Positions 34,301 through 41,265 of a stretch of 45,340 bases of DNA are shown here, piece by piece; the stretch's first letter is position 1; the number at the start of each line of letters is the position of its first letter. The notes beneath the pieces are model-generated. The model did no database searches and was not told where the DNA came from. It saw only the letters and a list, made by a program, of their open reading frames with translations. The translations under genes were made by a program, and so were the position numbers. Source of the DNA: DASXVX01 sp036504075 (GTDB lineage Bacteria; Bacillota; Sulfobacillia; Symbiobacteriales; Symbiobacteriaceae); assembly GCA_036504075.1 (NCBI GenBank), contig DASXVX010000019.1:1-45340 (forward strand), written 5' to 3'.

Positions 34301-34460
34301 GCGGGATACGCGTACCAGGATCGTAAAGTGACACGGGATACGCGTACCAGGATCGTAAAGTGAAGCGGGATACGCGTACCAGGATCGTAAAGTGACGCGG
34401 GATACGCGTACCAGGATCGTAAAGTGACGCGGGATATGCGTGCAAGGAACAGACAAGCGG
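34301..34460 (+). repeat. 32-bp direct tandem repeats, copy 2 array
   Basis: Units begin at 34301, 34333, 34365, 34397 and 34429, exactly 32 bases apart. The first four are near-identical; the fifth diverges after GCGGGATATGCG. Each has the palindromic core TACGCGTA. The array ends about 80 bases before the methyltransferase start. It is one to two units longer than in copy 1, so copy number has changed since the duplication. Confidence 0.9.
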
Positions 34461-34540
34461 GACGGGACCAGTGCAGGATGAGCGCCTTATGTACGAGCGC
34501 TCAACTTGACAGACCGCCGCCAGCTACAGGAGGGAGCATC

Positions 34541-35329
34541 ATGAGCAAGATCCAGGGATTCTACGACGAGCATACCCAGTATGAATGGGATCGGCTGGAG
34601 CGCCACAGGATGGAGTTCGCCATGAACCTGCGGATGCTGCAGGAACATCTGCCCCAGCCGCCGGGCATGGTCCTGGACGTAGGTGGCGGTCCCGGTCGTT
34701 ACGCCATCACGTTGGCCCAAGCGGGCTACCAGGTGACGCTCCTGGACCTGTCGGCCAACAACCTGGATTTTGCCCGGCAGAAAGCGGCCGAGTTTGGCGT
34801 AACGCTGGCCGGCGCCGTGCACGGCAACGCCCTGGACCTGGGGGCGTTCGAAGCCGCGGCCTTTGATGCGGTGCTGCTGATGGGGCCCCTGTACCACCTG
34901 CTGGAGCAGGAAGAGCGCAACCGTGCGCTTCGGGAGGCCCACCGGGTACTGAAGCCGGGCGGTGTGCTGGCGGTCGCTTTCATCAACCGCTATGCCACCA
35001 TCCGGGTCCACCAGGCGGACTGGGTCATCCAGAACGCCCGGCAGGTGCAGGCCGAACTGGCGACCGGCGTTCGCATCGACGAGGACGGCCGCTTTACCGA
35101 CGCCTACGCGGCCCACCCCGCGGAAGTCCGTCCGTTGCTGGAGCAGAACGGGTTCGCGTTTGTCGACATGGTCGCCAGCGAAGGTCTGCGGAGCGACATC
35201 GACGGCCCCGTCAACCACCTGACCGGCGCAGACTGGTCGGCGTGGATCGATCTGAACTACCGCATCGGCAAGGACCCGACGGTCCAGGGCGCCTGTGTCC
35301 ATCTCCTGGCGATCGCGCGCAAGGGCTAG
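34541..35329 (+). CDS. Class I SAM-dependent methyltransferase
   Basis: A 262-residue methyltransferase of the seven-strand class. The N-terminal signature YDEHTQYEWDRLERHRMEFAM belongs to a common Bacillota family of unassigned substrate. Motif I is VLDVGGGPGRYAITLAQAGY, followed by VTLLDLSANNLDFAR, FDAVLLMGPLYHL (motif IV) and ALREAHRVLKPGGVLAVAF (post-motif). The C-terminal third is probably the substrate region. ATG 34541 follows AGGAGGG seven bases upstream. Upstream lie the 32-bp repeat array and the conserved non-coding segment; no promoter was identified with confidence. A truncated paralogue is at 21447. The sigma-54 promoter of the next operon begins 26 bases after its stop. Confidence 0.88.
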   Translation: MSKIQGFYDEHTQYEWDRLERHRMEFAMNLRMLQEHLPQPPGMVLDVGGGPGRYAITLAQAGYQVTLLDLSANNLDFARQKAAEFGVTLAGAVHGNALDLGAFEAAAFDAVLLMGPLYHLLEQEERNRALREAHRVLKPGGVLAVAFINRYATIRVHQADWVIQNARQVQAELATGVRIDEDGRFTDAYAAHPAEVRPLLEQNGFAFVDMVASEGLRSDIDGPVNHLTGADWSAWIDLNYRIGKDPTVQGACVHLLAIARKG

Positions 35330-35354
35330 CGCGGACCCCTGCCGAAGAGACCGC

Positions 35355-35370
35355 TGGCATGAACCTTGCA
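35355..35370 (+). promoter_or_regulatory. Sigma-54 (-24/-12) promoter of the first dehydrogenase operon
   Basis: TGGCATGAACCTTGCA has GG and GC with the required 10-base separation and matches the TGGCAC-N5-TTGCW consensus closely. Transcription should begin near 35381, 16 bases before the GGAGGTGA ribosome site. The enhancer-binding regulator encoded at 39285 is the obvious activator. Confidence 0.85.
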
Positions 35371-35409
35371 ATATCATTACTCCGGAATGATTTCCCGGAG
35401 GTGAATCGC

Positions 35410-35904
35410 TTGTCAGGACATGCCTTTATGTCCACTCCGTTTCCCAAGTTCGTCTGGGCACGTCTCGAGCCCGGCGTCGACCCCATTACCGGGATCGCGG
35501 CGGTGATCGAGGAACTTGGCGCCGACAGCGGGTCCATCGTTCAGTGCATGGGCAGCTTGGATGTCTTTCATTACATGATCGCCGTTCCCGACGCAGAGCA
35601 CGGGTTCAAGTACAGCGCCCCGATGACCCGGACCGGGCCCATGGAATTCCTTTCGACCCAGGGTTCCTGGGGCCGTGACATCGAGACCGGCGAACTGGTT
35701 GTCCACATGCACGGCATGGTGATTGACGCCCAGGGGCAGCCGTTCGGCGGGCACCTGATTCCGGGCGGCAGCCGCACGCTGGCCACCGTTGAAGTCGCCC
35801 TCATTACCGGCGAGGGCGTTCAGATTCGGCGCACCTTTGACCGGGGGCTGGGTGTCCCGGTCCTGATGCCGGCAACGGCCGTCCCCCAACTGGCCAAGGC
35901 GTGA
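35410..35904 (+). CDS. PCC/PPC (DUF296) domain protein heading the dehydrogenase operon
   Basis: A 164-residue protein of the PCC (plants and prokaryotes conserved, DUF296) fold. The family features are PFPKFVWARLEPGVDPITGI at the N-terminus, a central GSIVQCMGSLDVFHYMIAV strand, a metal-type VVHMHGMV motif and the closing FGGHLIPGGSRTLATVEVAL. It has no AT-hook. Prokaryotic PCC proteins are trimeric; their function is mostly unknown. TTG 35410 is chosen because GGAGGTGA (35397-35404) is ideally placed; ATG 35428 is the alternative, and the upstream ATG 35359 lies inside the promoter and is excluded. The gene is the first of a sigma-54 operon with E1alpha, E1beta and E2, starting 15 bases before E1alpha, so it may sense a metabolite of, or regulate, this complex. 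Confidence 0.82.
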   Translation: MSGHAFMSTPFPKFVWARLEPGVDPITGIAAVIEELGADSGSIVQCMGSLDVFHYMIAVPDAEHGFKYSAPMTRTGPMEFLSTQGSWGRDIETGELVVHMHGMVIDAQGQPFGGHLIPGGSRTLATVEVALITGEGVQIRRTFDRGLGVPVLMPATAVPQLAKA

Positions 35905-35919
35905 GAGGAGGAACAGAGG

Positions 35920-36867
35920 TTGGCGGAGAGACAGCTTTATCGCACCATGGTCGGCATTCGCTCCTTTGAGCTGAAGCTCTATGAACTGTCCAAGCGGGGG
36001 CTCCTGCGGGGGTCGATCCACTTCTGCATCGGGCAGGAAGCGACGGCGGCGGGCGTCATGGCGGCTTTGCGGCCGACGGACTACATTGCCAGCACCCACC
36101 GGGGGCACGGGCACGCCATTGCCAAGGGATTCCAGTTCAGCGGCATGTACGCCGAACTGCTGGGCAAGTCCACCGGCTACTCCAAGGGCAAGGGCGGCTC
36201 CATGCACATTGCGGACCTGGAACTGGGCCACCTGGGGGCCAACGGCATCGTCGGCGGCGGCATGCCGATTGCCGTGGGCGCCGCCCTGGGCTTCGTCCAG
36301 CTGGGACAGCCCCACGTGGCCATCGCTTTCTTCGGCGACGGTGCGGCGAACGAAGGCACCTTCCATGAGTCGTTGAACCTGGCGGCGCTGTGGAAGCTGC
36401 CGGTGGTCTATGTTTGTGAGAACAACCAGTTCGGCATGACGACCCCGCTGGCCGAAGCTGCCGCCGAGCCCGATCTGTCCAAGCGGGCTGCCGGTTATGG
36501 CATTCCCGGCGTCAAGGCCGATGGCATGGATGTCCGGGCCGTCAAGGCGGCCGCGGCGAAGGCCGTTGAGCGGGCCCGCAGCGGCGGCGGCCCGACGCTG
36601 CTGGTGCTGGACACGTACCGTTACGAAGGCCACTACATAGGCGATCCGCTCGTCTACCGGACGAAGGAGCTGACCGAGGAGTGGAAGCAAAAAGACGCGA
36701 TCCGGCGTGAAGGCGCGTACCTGATTGAACATGGGCTGGCAACCCAGGCGGACCTGGAGGGCATTCAGGCCGAGGTCGACCGGGAGATCGAAGAAGCGGT
36801 CGCCTTCGCCATCAACTCGCCGGAACCCGACGACGCCGAACTGTTCACAGACGTTTACGCCGAGTAG
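35920..36867 (+). CDS. acoA: TPP-dependent 2-oxoacid/acetoin dehydrogenase E1 alpha (complex 1)
   Basis: A 315-residue E1 alpha subunit that decarboxylates its substrate with thiamine diphosphate and passes the acyl group to E2. The TPP motif is complete: GDGAANEGTFHESLNL followed about 25 residues later by ENNQFG. The family signature STHRGHGHAIAKG and the phosphorylation-loop-like segment KGKGGSMHIAD are present. TTG 35920 has AGAGGAGG eight bases upstream. Length and sequence are closer to acetoin dehydrogenase E1 alpha than to the longer pyruvate enzymes, and AcoR-type regulation agrees, but the substrate is not proven. It is followed 14 bases later by E1 beta. Confidence 0.9.
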   Translation: MAERQLYRTMVGIRSFELKLYELSKRGLLRGSIHFCIGQEATAAGVMAALRPTDYIASTHRGHGHAIAKGFQFSGMYAELLGKSTGYSKGKGGSMHIADLELGHLGANGIVGGGMPIAVGAALGFVQLGQPHVAIAFFGDGAANEGTFHESLNLAALWKLPVVYVCENNQFGMTTPLAEAAAEPDLSKRAAGYGIPGVKADGMDVRAVKAAAAKAVERARSGGGPTLLVLDTYRYEGHYIGDPLVYRTKELTEEWKQKDAIRREGAYLIEHGLATQADLEGIQAEVDREIEEAVAFAINSPEPDDAELFTDVYAE

Positions 36868-36881
36868 AGGGGGGCCGAATC

Positions 36882-37859
36882 ATGAAGGAACTGACACTGT
36901 CACAGGCCGTCAATGAGGCCCTGGCGGAGGAACTGGAACGGGATCCCGCGGTCTTCCTCATCGGGGAAGACATCGGCCTGCACGGCGGCGCGTTTGGCGT
37001 GACCAAGGGGCTCCACGAGCGGTTCGGACCCACCCGGCTTCGCCAGACGCCCATCGCTGAGGCCGCGATCGCCGGCGCCGCCGTGGGTGCGGCCCTGGTG
37101 GGCGCCCGGCCGGTGGCCGAACTCATGTATATCGACTTTGTGACGATTGCCATGGATCAGATCGTCAACCAGGGTGCCAAAGCCCGGTACATGTTCGGCG
37201 GCAAGGCCAAGATGCCGGTCGTGGTGCGGGCGCCGTTCGGCGCCGGGCGGGCGAACGCCGGGCAGCATTCCCAGTCGCTGGAGGCGTGGTTGTGCCATGT
37301 GCCGGGACTCAAGGTGGTCATGCCATCCTGCCCGGCGGACGCCAAGGGGCTGCTCAAGAGCGCCATTCGGGATGACAACATGGTGATCTTTCTGGAGTCC
37401 AAGCACCTTTACTTCCAGAAGGGGCCGGTCCCGGAGGAAGAGTACCTGACGCCGCTGGGTGTGGCCGATATCAAGCGGGCGGGCAAGGACGTCACCGTTG
37501 TCGCGACGGGCCGCATGGTGAGCTTTGCGCTCGCTGCCGCCGAAACGCTCTCCAAAGAGGGCGTCGACGTGGAGGTCCTGGACCCGCGGACACTGTGGCC
37601 GCTGGACAAGCAGGCGATCATCGACTCGGTGAAGAAGACCGGCCGGCTGGTTACCGTCCATGAGGCGGTGAAACGGTTCGGCTTTGGCGCGGAAATCGCC
37701 GCCCTGATTGCCGAAAGCGACGCCTTCGATTATCTGGAGGCGCCCGTGCAACGGGTGGCCGCGGCCGAGGTGCCGGTGCCGTTCTCCCGGAAGTTGGAGG
37801 ACCTCTACCTGCCGGATGAAGCAAAAATCATCGCCGCATGCCGGCGAACCCTGGTGTAG
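36882..37859 (+). CDS. acoB: TPP-dependent 2-oxoacid/acetoin dehydrogenase E1 beta (complex 1)
   Basis: A 325-residue E1 beta subunit that pairs with the preceding E1 alpha. Motifs include FLIGEDIGLHGGAFGVTKGL (with the conserved Glu that activates TPP), RQTPIAEAAIAGAAVGAAL, QHSQSLEAWLCHVPGLKVV and the C-terminal transketolase domain DVEVLDPRTLWPLDKQAI. The ATG at 36882 follows AGGGGGG. A gap of 25 bases with a GGAAGG ribosome site separates it from the E2 gene. It is clearly paralogous to the E1 beta of complex 2 (42239-43276) but lacks that protein's C-terminal repeat tail. Confidence 0.92.
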   Translation: MKELTLSQAVNEALAEELERDPAVFLIGEDIGLHGGAFGVTKGLHERFGPTRLRQTPIAEAAIAGAAVGAALVGARPVAELMYIDFVTIAMDQIVNQGAKARYMFGGKAKMPVVVRAPFGAGRANAGQHSQSLEAWLCHVPGLKVVMPSCPADAKGLLKSAIRDDNMVIFLESKHLYFQKGPVPEEEYLTPLGVADIKRAGKDVTVVATGRMVSFALAAAETLSKEGVDVEVLDPRTLWPLDKQAIIDSVKKTGRLVTVHEAVKRFGFGAEIAALIAESDAFDYLEAPVQRVAAAEVPVPFSRKLEDLYLPDEAKIIAACRRTLV

Positions 37860-37884
37860 GGGTTTAGAAAGGAAGGACGCACAC

Positions 37885-39150
37885 ATGGCATTTGAGGTCG
37901 CAATGCCGCAGATGGGCGTCACGATGGAGGCCGGCACCATCCTGAAGTGGTTGAAACAGGTGGGCGATTCGGTCGAGAAGGACGAGCCCATTATGGAGAT
38001 TCAGACCGACAAGGTCTCACTCGAAATCACCAGCGATGCGACAGGCACGCTGCTCGCCATCGTGGTGCCGGTAGGCAAAGAGGTTCCGGTGGGGACGACG
38101 TTGGCCTACATCGGCGTCGCCGGCGAGGCGGCTCCGGCGGAGACGCAGCCGGCTCCGGGGGGGGCGCGGCTTGCTCCCCAGCTGCTGACGCCGCTGAACG
38201 TCGCTGCGCAGGCCCCTGCCTTCGCTTCGGCCGAACTGGTGGGCGGCAAGGTGCGGGCGACGCCGGCGGCCCGGGCACGGGCGAAGGCGTATGGGGTCGG
38301 GCTGGAAGTGGTCCGGGGGTCCGGGCCGTCCGGTCGGATTCAGGCCCGGGACGTCGAAGCTGCCCGCACCGCGCCGGTTGCCGCTCCGGTGGCTGCTGCT
38401 GTGGCGATCGCTGCCGCCGGTCCGGCCCCGGCCGCCGTACCAGGTGCGATGCCGGGTATGGCCTCACGGGACGTGGCCGTCACGGGCATGCGCAAAGTGA
38501 TCGCGACCCGGATGGCCCAGTCGTTCCACAGCGCCGTGCCGGTGCTCCTGACCGCTGAAGCGGACATGGACCGGGCCGACGACCTGCTGGCCCGGCTGGA
38601 CACGGACCTGAAGCGCAAGACGCCGGCCAGGGTTGGCTACTTGCCGTTGGTGGTAAAGGCGGTGGCGGCGGCCCTGGTTGCACATCCCCGGGTCAACGCC
38701 CACTGGCTCGGCGAGGTCATCCGGATGTTCGAGTCCGTGAACGTCGGCGTAGCCGTGTCGCTGGAGGACGGGCTGGCGGTGCCGGTGCTGCGGAATGCCG
38801 ACCAGCTGGGGCTGGCCGGAATCGCCACCGGCGTGGCCGAACTGGCCGCCAAGGCACGGGCAGGCGGATTGGCGCTTGCCGACCTGGAGGGCGGGACGTT
38901 TACGGTCTCCAATCTGGGCGGCTCCCAGATCGGGTTCTTCATGCCGGTCATAAACCCGCCCCAGGTGGCTATTCTTGGCCTGGGCCGGGCCATACAGAAG
39001 CCGGTCGTCCGGGATGGGCAGGTCGTCATTCGCCCCATGTTGCCGCTCAGCCTGGTCTTCGACCATCGAGCCATTGACGGGGCGCCGGCCGCCGCCTTCC
39101 TGGACGATGTCCGGGCGGCCCTCGAAGAACCCTGCCGTCTGTTGGTCTAA
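37885..39150 (+). CDS. acoC: Dihydrolipoyl acyltransferase E2 (complex 1)
   Basis: A 421-residue E2 core enzyme. Residues 1-80 are a single lipoyl domain (lipoylated Lys43 in EIQTDKVSLEI). An Ala/Pro-rich linker follows, then one E3/E1-binding domain (about 123-160: ATPAARARAKAYG, GSGPSGRIQARDV), another linker, and the catalytic acyltransferase domain with FTVSNLGGSQIGFF and the active-site His in VFDHRAIDGAPAAAF. ATG 37885 follows GGAAGG. It is the last gene of the first operon, before a terminator. The E2 fold is of the CoA-acyltransferase type, so the product is an acyl-CoA. No E3 gene follows. Confidence 0.93.
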   Translation: MAFEVAMPQMGVTMEAGTILKWLKQVGDSVEKDEPIMEIQTDKVSLEITSDATGTLLAIVVPVGKEVPVGTTLAYIGVAGEAAPAETQPAPGGARLAPQLLTPLNVAAQAPAFASAELVGGKVRATPAARARAKAYGVGLEVVRGSGPSGRIQARDVEAARTAPVAAPVAAAVAIAAAGPAPAAVPGAMPGMASRDVAVTGMRKVIATRMAQSFHSAVPVLLTAEADMDRADDLLARLDTDLKRKTPARVGYLPLVVKAVAAALVAHPRVNAHWLGEVIRMFESVNVGVAVSLEDGLAVPVLRNADQLGLAGIATGVAELAAKARAGGLALADLEGGTFTVSNLGGSQIGFFMPVINPPQVAILGLGRAIQKPVVRDGQVVIRPMLPLSLVFDHRAIDGAPAAAFLDDVRAALEEPCRLLV

Positions 39151-39154
39151 GCGA

Positions 39155-39192
39155 TGGACCCCGCAGTCTAGTGATTGCGGGGTCATTTCTTG
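39155..39192 (+). terminator. Intrinsic terminator of the first dehydrogenase operon
   Basis: GACCCCGCA (39157-39165) pairs with TGCGGGGTC (39176-39184), extended by AT/AT, then ATTTCTTG. It lies just after the E2 stop and ahead of the regulator gene. The 90 bases up to the regulator contain AT-rich hexamers (TATATT near 39244, TATGAT near 39265), but no convincing promoter pair. Confidence 0.8.
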
Positions 39193-39284
39193 TCATTTTA
39201 CCGAAAGAAAGTTTTGTCGAAAGGGATTATGGTGAGGAACGTTATATTCTGGCAGATAAGCTATTATGATTGGAGCAATCTGCC

Positions 39285-41096
39285 ATGATTCCCGCGCCCG
39301 TCGGTCCCCGCATGCTCCCCGTCGATTCGTATTTGGAGCGGGTCAAGCCATACGCCCGGCTTATGGCCGCCGCCAGCCCGGTGCTGGATTGGTTGGCCGC
39401 GGCCAGTGGCCTGGGCTTTACTTTTGCTGTGACCGACCCGGAGTTTTGTGTCCTGGGTCTGACCTCCAGCGGCGGCAATCAGCCGCCGGGCGTAACCAAG
39501 GGCTCCGTCTGGGGCTGGGAGTCCGTCGGGCCTACGGCCGCCAGCCCGGCGATGAGCTGGAACCGGCCCTGGCTCATGCGCGCACCGGAGCACGAATGGG
39601 AAGAACTCCGGTCCTGGGCAACCCTGGCCGCTCCGGTGGACGGGGGCAACGGCAAGCCGGAAGGGCTGCTGATGGCCTGGGGACCGGATGAGGCGATTGG
39701 TCCCCACACGCTGGGAATGGTGGGAGCCGGGGCCATGAGCGTTGGCGTCGCGCTTCGCTCCCAGGCTTCCGCCGGCGAACTGCAGACCTTGCTCAAGTAT
39801 CAGGCCGCGATTGTAGAATCCATCTCCGACGGCCTGCTGACCGTGGATGCCGAAGGGACCGTCACCTATATGAATCCGGCCGCCGGCCGAATCCTGGGCC
39901 TGGACCACCGGGCGGCAATTGGGCGAAACATACAGCAACTGGTTGGCTTCAAGCCGGTGATCATGGATGTGCTGCGGACCGGCGAGGGGTATGTTGACCG
40001 CGAGTTTATCCTCCGGGACGCGGGTCGGACCTTCCATTTCATCAAGACCGCCATCCCCATCCGGGACGAGAGCGGGCGCATTACCGGTGCCGTGGACACC
40101 TTCCGGGAAATCAGCCGGGTGCGGCAAATGGTCAACCGGCTGACCGGCGCCCAGGCCCGGTTCACGTTTGCGGATTTTATCGGCCAGTCGGCCGCCGTGC
40201 AGGACTCGCTGGCCCTGGCCAAAGTGGCGGCCCGCTCGTCCTCTAACGTGCTGATCATGGGCGAGTCGGGTACCGGCAAGGAGGTGCTGGCCCAGGCCAT
40301 CCACAACGCCAGCCCGTTTGCCGACGGACCGTTCGTGGCGGTCAACTGCGGGGCGATCCCCCGTGACCTGATCGAAGGGGAGCTGTTCGGCGCAGATGAA
40401 GGCGCCTTTACGGGCGCGCCCAAGGGCGGGCGACCGGGCAAGTTCGAGCTGGCCAACGGCGGCACGATCTTCCTGGATGAAATCGGCGACATGCCGCTGG
40501 ACATGCAGGTAAAGCTGCTCCGGGTGCTCCAGGAACGCCGGGTGACCCGGCTGGGCGGCAAGAACGAAATGGAAATCCGCGTCCGGGTCGTCGCCGCCAC
40601 GAACCACGACCTGCTGCGTGACGTCCGGGAAGGCAACTTTCGCCGGGACCTGTACTACCGGCTGAACGTGCTCTCCATTAGCATCCCGCCGCTGAACCAG
40701 CGGCTGGACGACCTGCCGCTGCTGGTGCAGTGGTTGTTGGAGCGGCTGTCCGGCAAGCTGACCAAGCGAGTTGTCGGCGTGTCGCCGGAGGCGATGGCGG
40801 CGCTCTCCCGCCACAACTGGGCCGGAAACGTCCGGGAGCTGGAAAACGTGCTGGAGCGGGCGGTCAACGTGGCGGAGGGCCAACAGATTACCGTGCGGGA
40901 CCTCCACCTGCGCGCCAGTGCGCCGGCGCCAGGGCCGGCCCTGGCGGGAAATCTGCAGACCATCAGCGAACTGGCGGCGGACGTGGTCAGCCGAACGGTG
41001 GCCGATTGCAACGGCAACATCACGCAGGCAGCCCGGATGCTGGGGTGCAGCCGGAATACGGTCTATGCAAAACTGAAGGGCGCCAGGACCGAGTAA
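39285..41096 (+). CDS. acoR: Sigma-54-dependent enhancer-binding regulator (AcoR-like)
   Basis: A 603-residue activator. The N-terminal ~165 residues look like a GAF-type sensor (LDWLAAASGLGFTFAVTDPEF). A PAS domain follows (about 170-285: ESISDGLLTVDAEGTVTYMN). The AAA+ domain (about 300-535) has Walker A GESGTGKE, the sigma-54 contact loop GAFTGA, Walker B GGTIFLDEIGD and the R-finger region FRRDLYYRLNVL. The C-terminus is a Fis-type HTH (ITQAARMLGCSRNTVYAKLK). ATG 39285 has GGAG nine bases upstream. It sits between two dehydrogenase operons that both have -24/-12 promoters, on the same strand, so it is the likely activator of both. AcoR proteins respond to acetoin; here the ligand is unproven. 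Confidence 0.93.
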   Translation: MIPAPVGPRMLPVDSYLERVKPYARLMAAASPVLDWLAAASGLGFTFAVTDPEFCVLGLTSSGGNQPPGVTKGSVWGWESVGPTAASPAMSWNRPWLMRAPEHEWEELRSWATLAAPVDGGNGKPEGLLMAWGPDEAIGPHTLGMVGAGAMSVGVALRSQASAGELQTLLKYQAAIVESISDGLLTVDAEGTVTYMNPAAGRILGLDHRAAIGRNIQQLVGFKPVIMDVLRTGEGYVDREFILRDAGRTFHFIKTAIPIRDESGRITGAVDTFREISRVRQMVNRLTGAQARFTFADFIGQSAAVQDSLALAKVAARSSSNVLIMGESGTGKEVLAQAIHNASPFADGPFVAVNCGAIPRDLIEGELFGADEGAFTGAPKGGRPGKFELANGGTIFLDEIGDMPLDMQVKLLRVLQERRVTRLGGKNEMEIRVRVVAATNHDLLRDVREGNFRRDLYYRLNVLSISIPPLNQRLDDLPLLVQWLLERLSGKLTKRVVGVSPEAMAALSRHNWAGNVRELENVLERAVNVAEGQQITVRDLHLRASAPAPGPALAGNLQTISELAADVVSRTVADCNGNITQAARMLGCSRNTVYAKLKGARTE

Positions 41097-41104
41097 GCTG
41101 TGTT

Positions 41105-41143
41105 CAAAAATCGCGCGTCGCGCAAAAATCGCGCGCGCAAAAA
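41105..41143. promoter_or_regulatory. Candidate enhancer (UAS) for the sigma-54 activator
   Basis: Two identical 13-mers CAAAAATCGCGCG (41105-41117 and 41123-41135, period 18), plus a third partial copy CAAAAAC at 41138-41144, lie 57-95 bases upstream of the second sigma-54 promoter. Spacing and repetition are typical of enhancer sites. The related GATCGCGCGCAAG lies at 35311-35323, about 35-45 bases upstream of the first sigma-54 promoter. Confidence 0.45.
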
Positions 41144-41199
41144 CTGCACACCCTTCGCAGTCCGTGAGAGTTGCTGACCGTTTTGATCCATACGACCGT

Positions 41200-41215
41200 T
41201 GGCAGGGTTCTTGCA
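41200..41215 (+). promoter_or_regulatory. Sigma-54 (-24/-12) promoter of the second dehydrogenase operon
   Basis: TGGCAGGGTTCTTGCA has GG and GC exactly 10 bases apart and matches the consensus closely. The start point should be near 41226. It is followed by a GGTGGGG ribosome site and ATG 41266. Together with 35355-35370 it shows that both operons use sigma-54. Confidence 0.85.
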
Positions 41216-41265
41216 ACGAGTACAGGCAGCGGAAAATCCTCCTTCGGGATGGTGGGGACGTCTTG

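Larger units (their letters stand above)
33726..35331. repeat. Duplicated block, copy 2 (partner 20496-21645)
   Basis: Same orientation and order as copy 1: remnant of the unknown gene, shared non-coding segment (33888-34540), a longer 32-bp repeat array, then an intact methyltransferase. The non-coding part 33888-34300 again contains no gene; it keeps the long identical stretches around 33956-34050 but has substitutions weakening the GC hairpin seen in copy 1. Confidence 0.85.

Noticed and set aside
34301..34460. CRISPR array
   Set aside because: The 32-bp units are directly adjacent with no unique spacers, and there are no cas genes.
34505..34510. TTGACA as -35 of the methyltransferase promoter
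   Set aside because: The matching -10 would fall on the ribosome site or start codon, and copy 1 reads TTGACG.
35359..35409. Earlier ATG start for the PCC-domain gene (MNLAISLL)
   Set aside because: It lies within the sigma-54 promoter and upstream of the predicted transcript start; the good ribosome site is at 35397-35404.
41097..41143. Terminator after the regulator gene
   Set aside because: The CG-rich repeats are followed by A-tracts, not T-tracts, on the plus strand; they fit enhancer repeats better.
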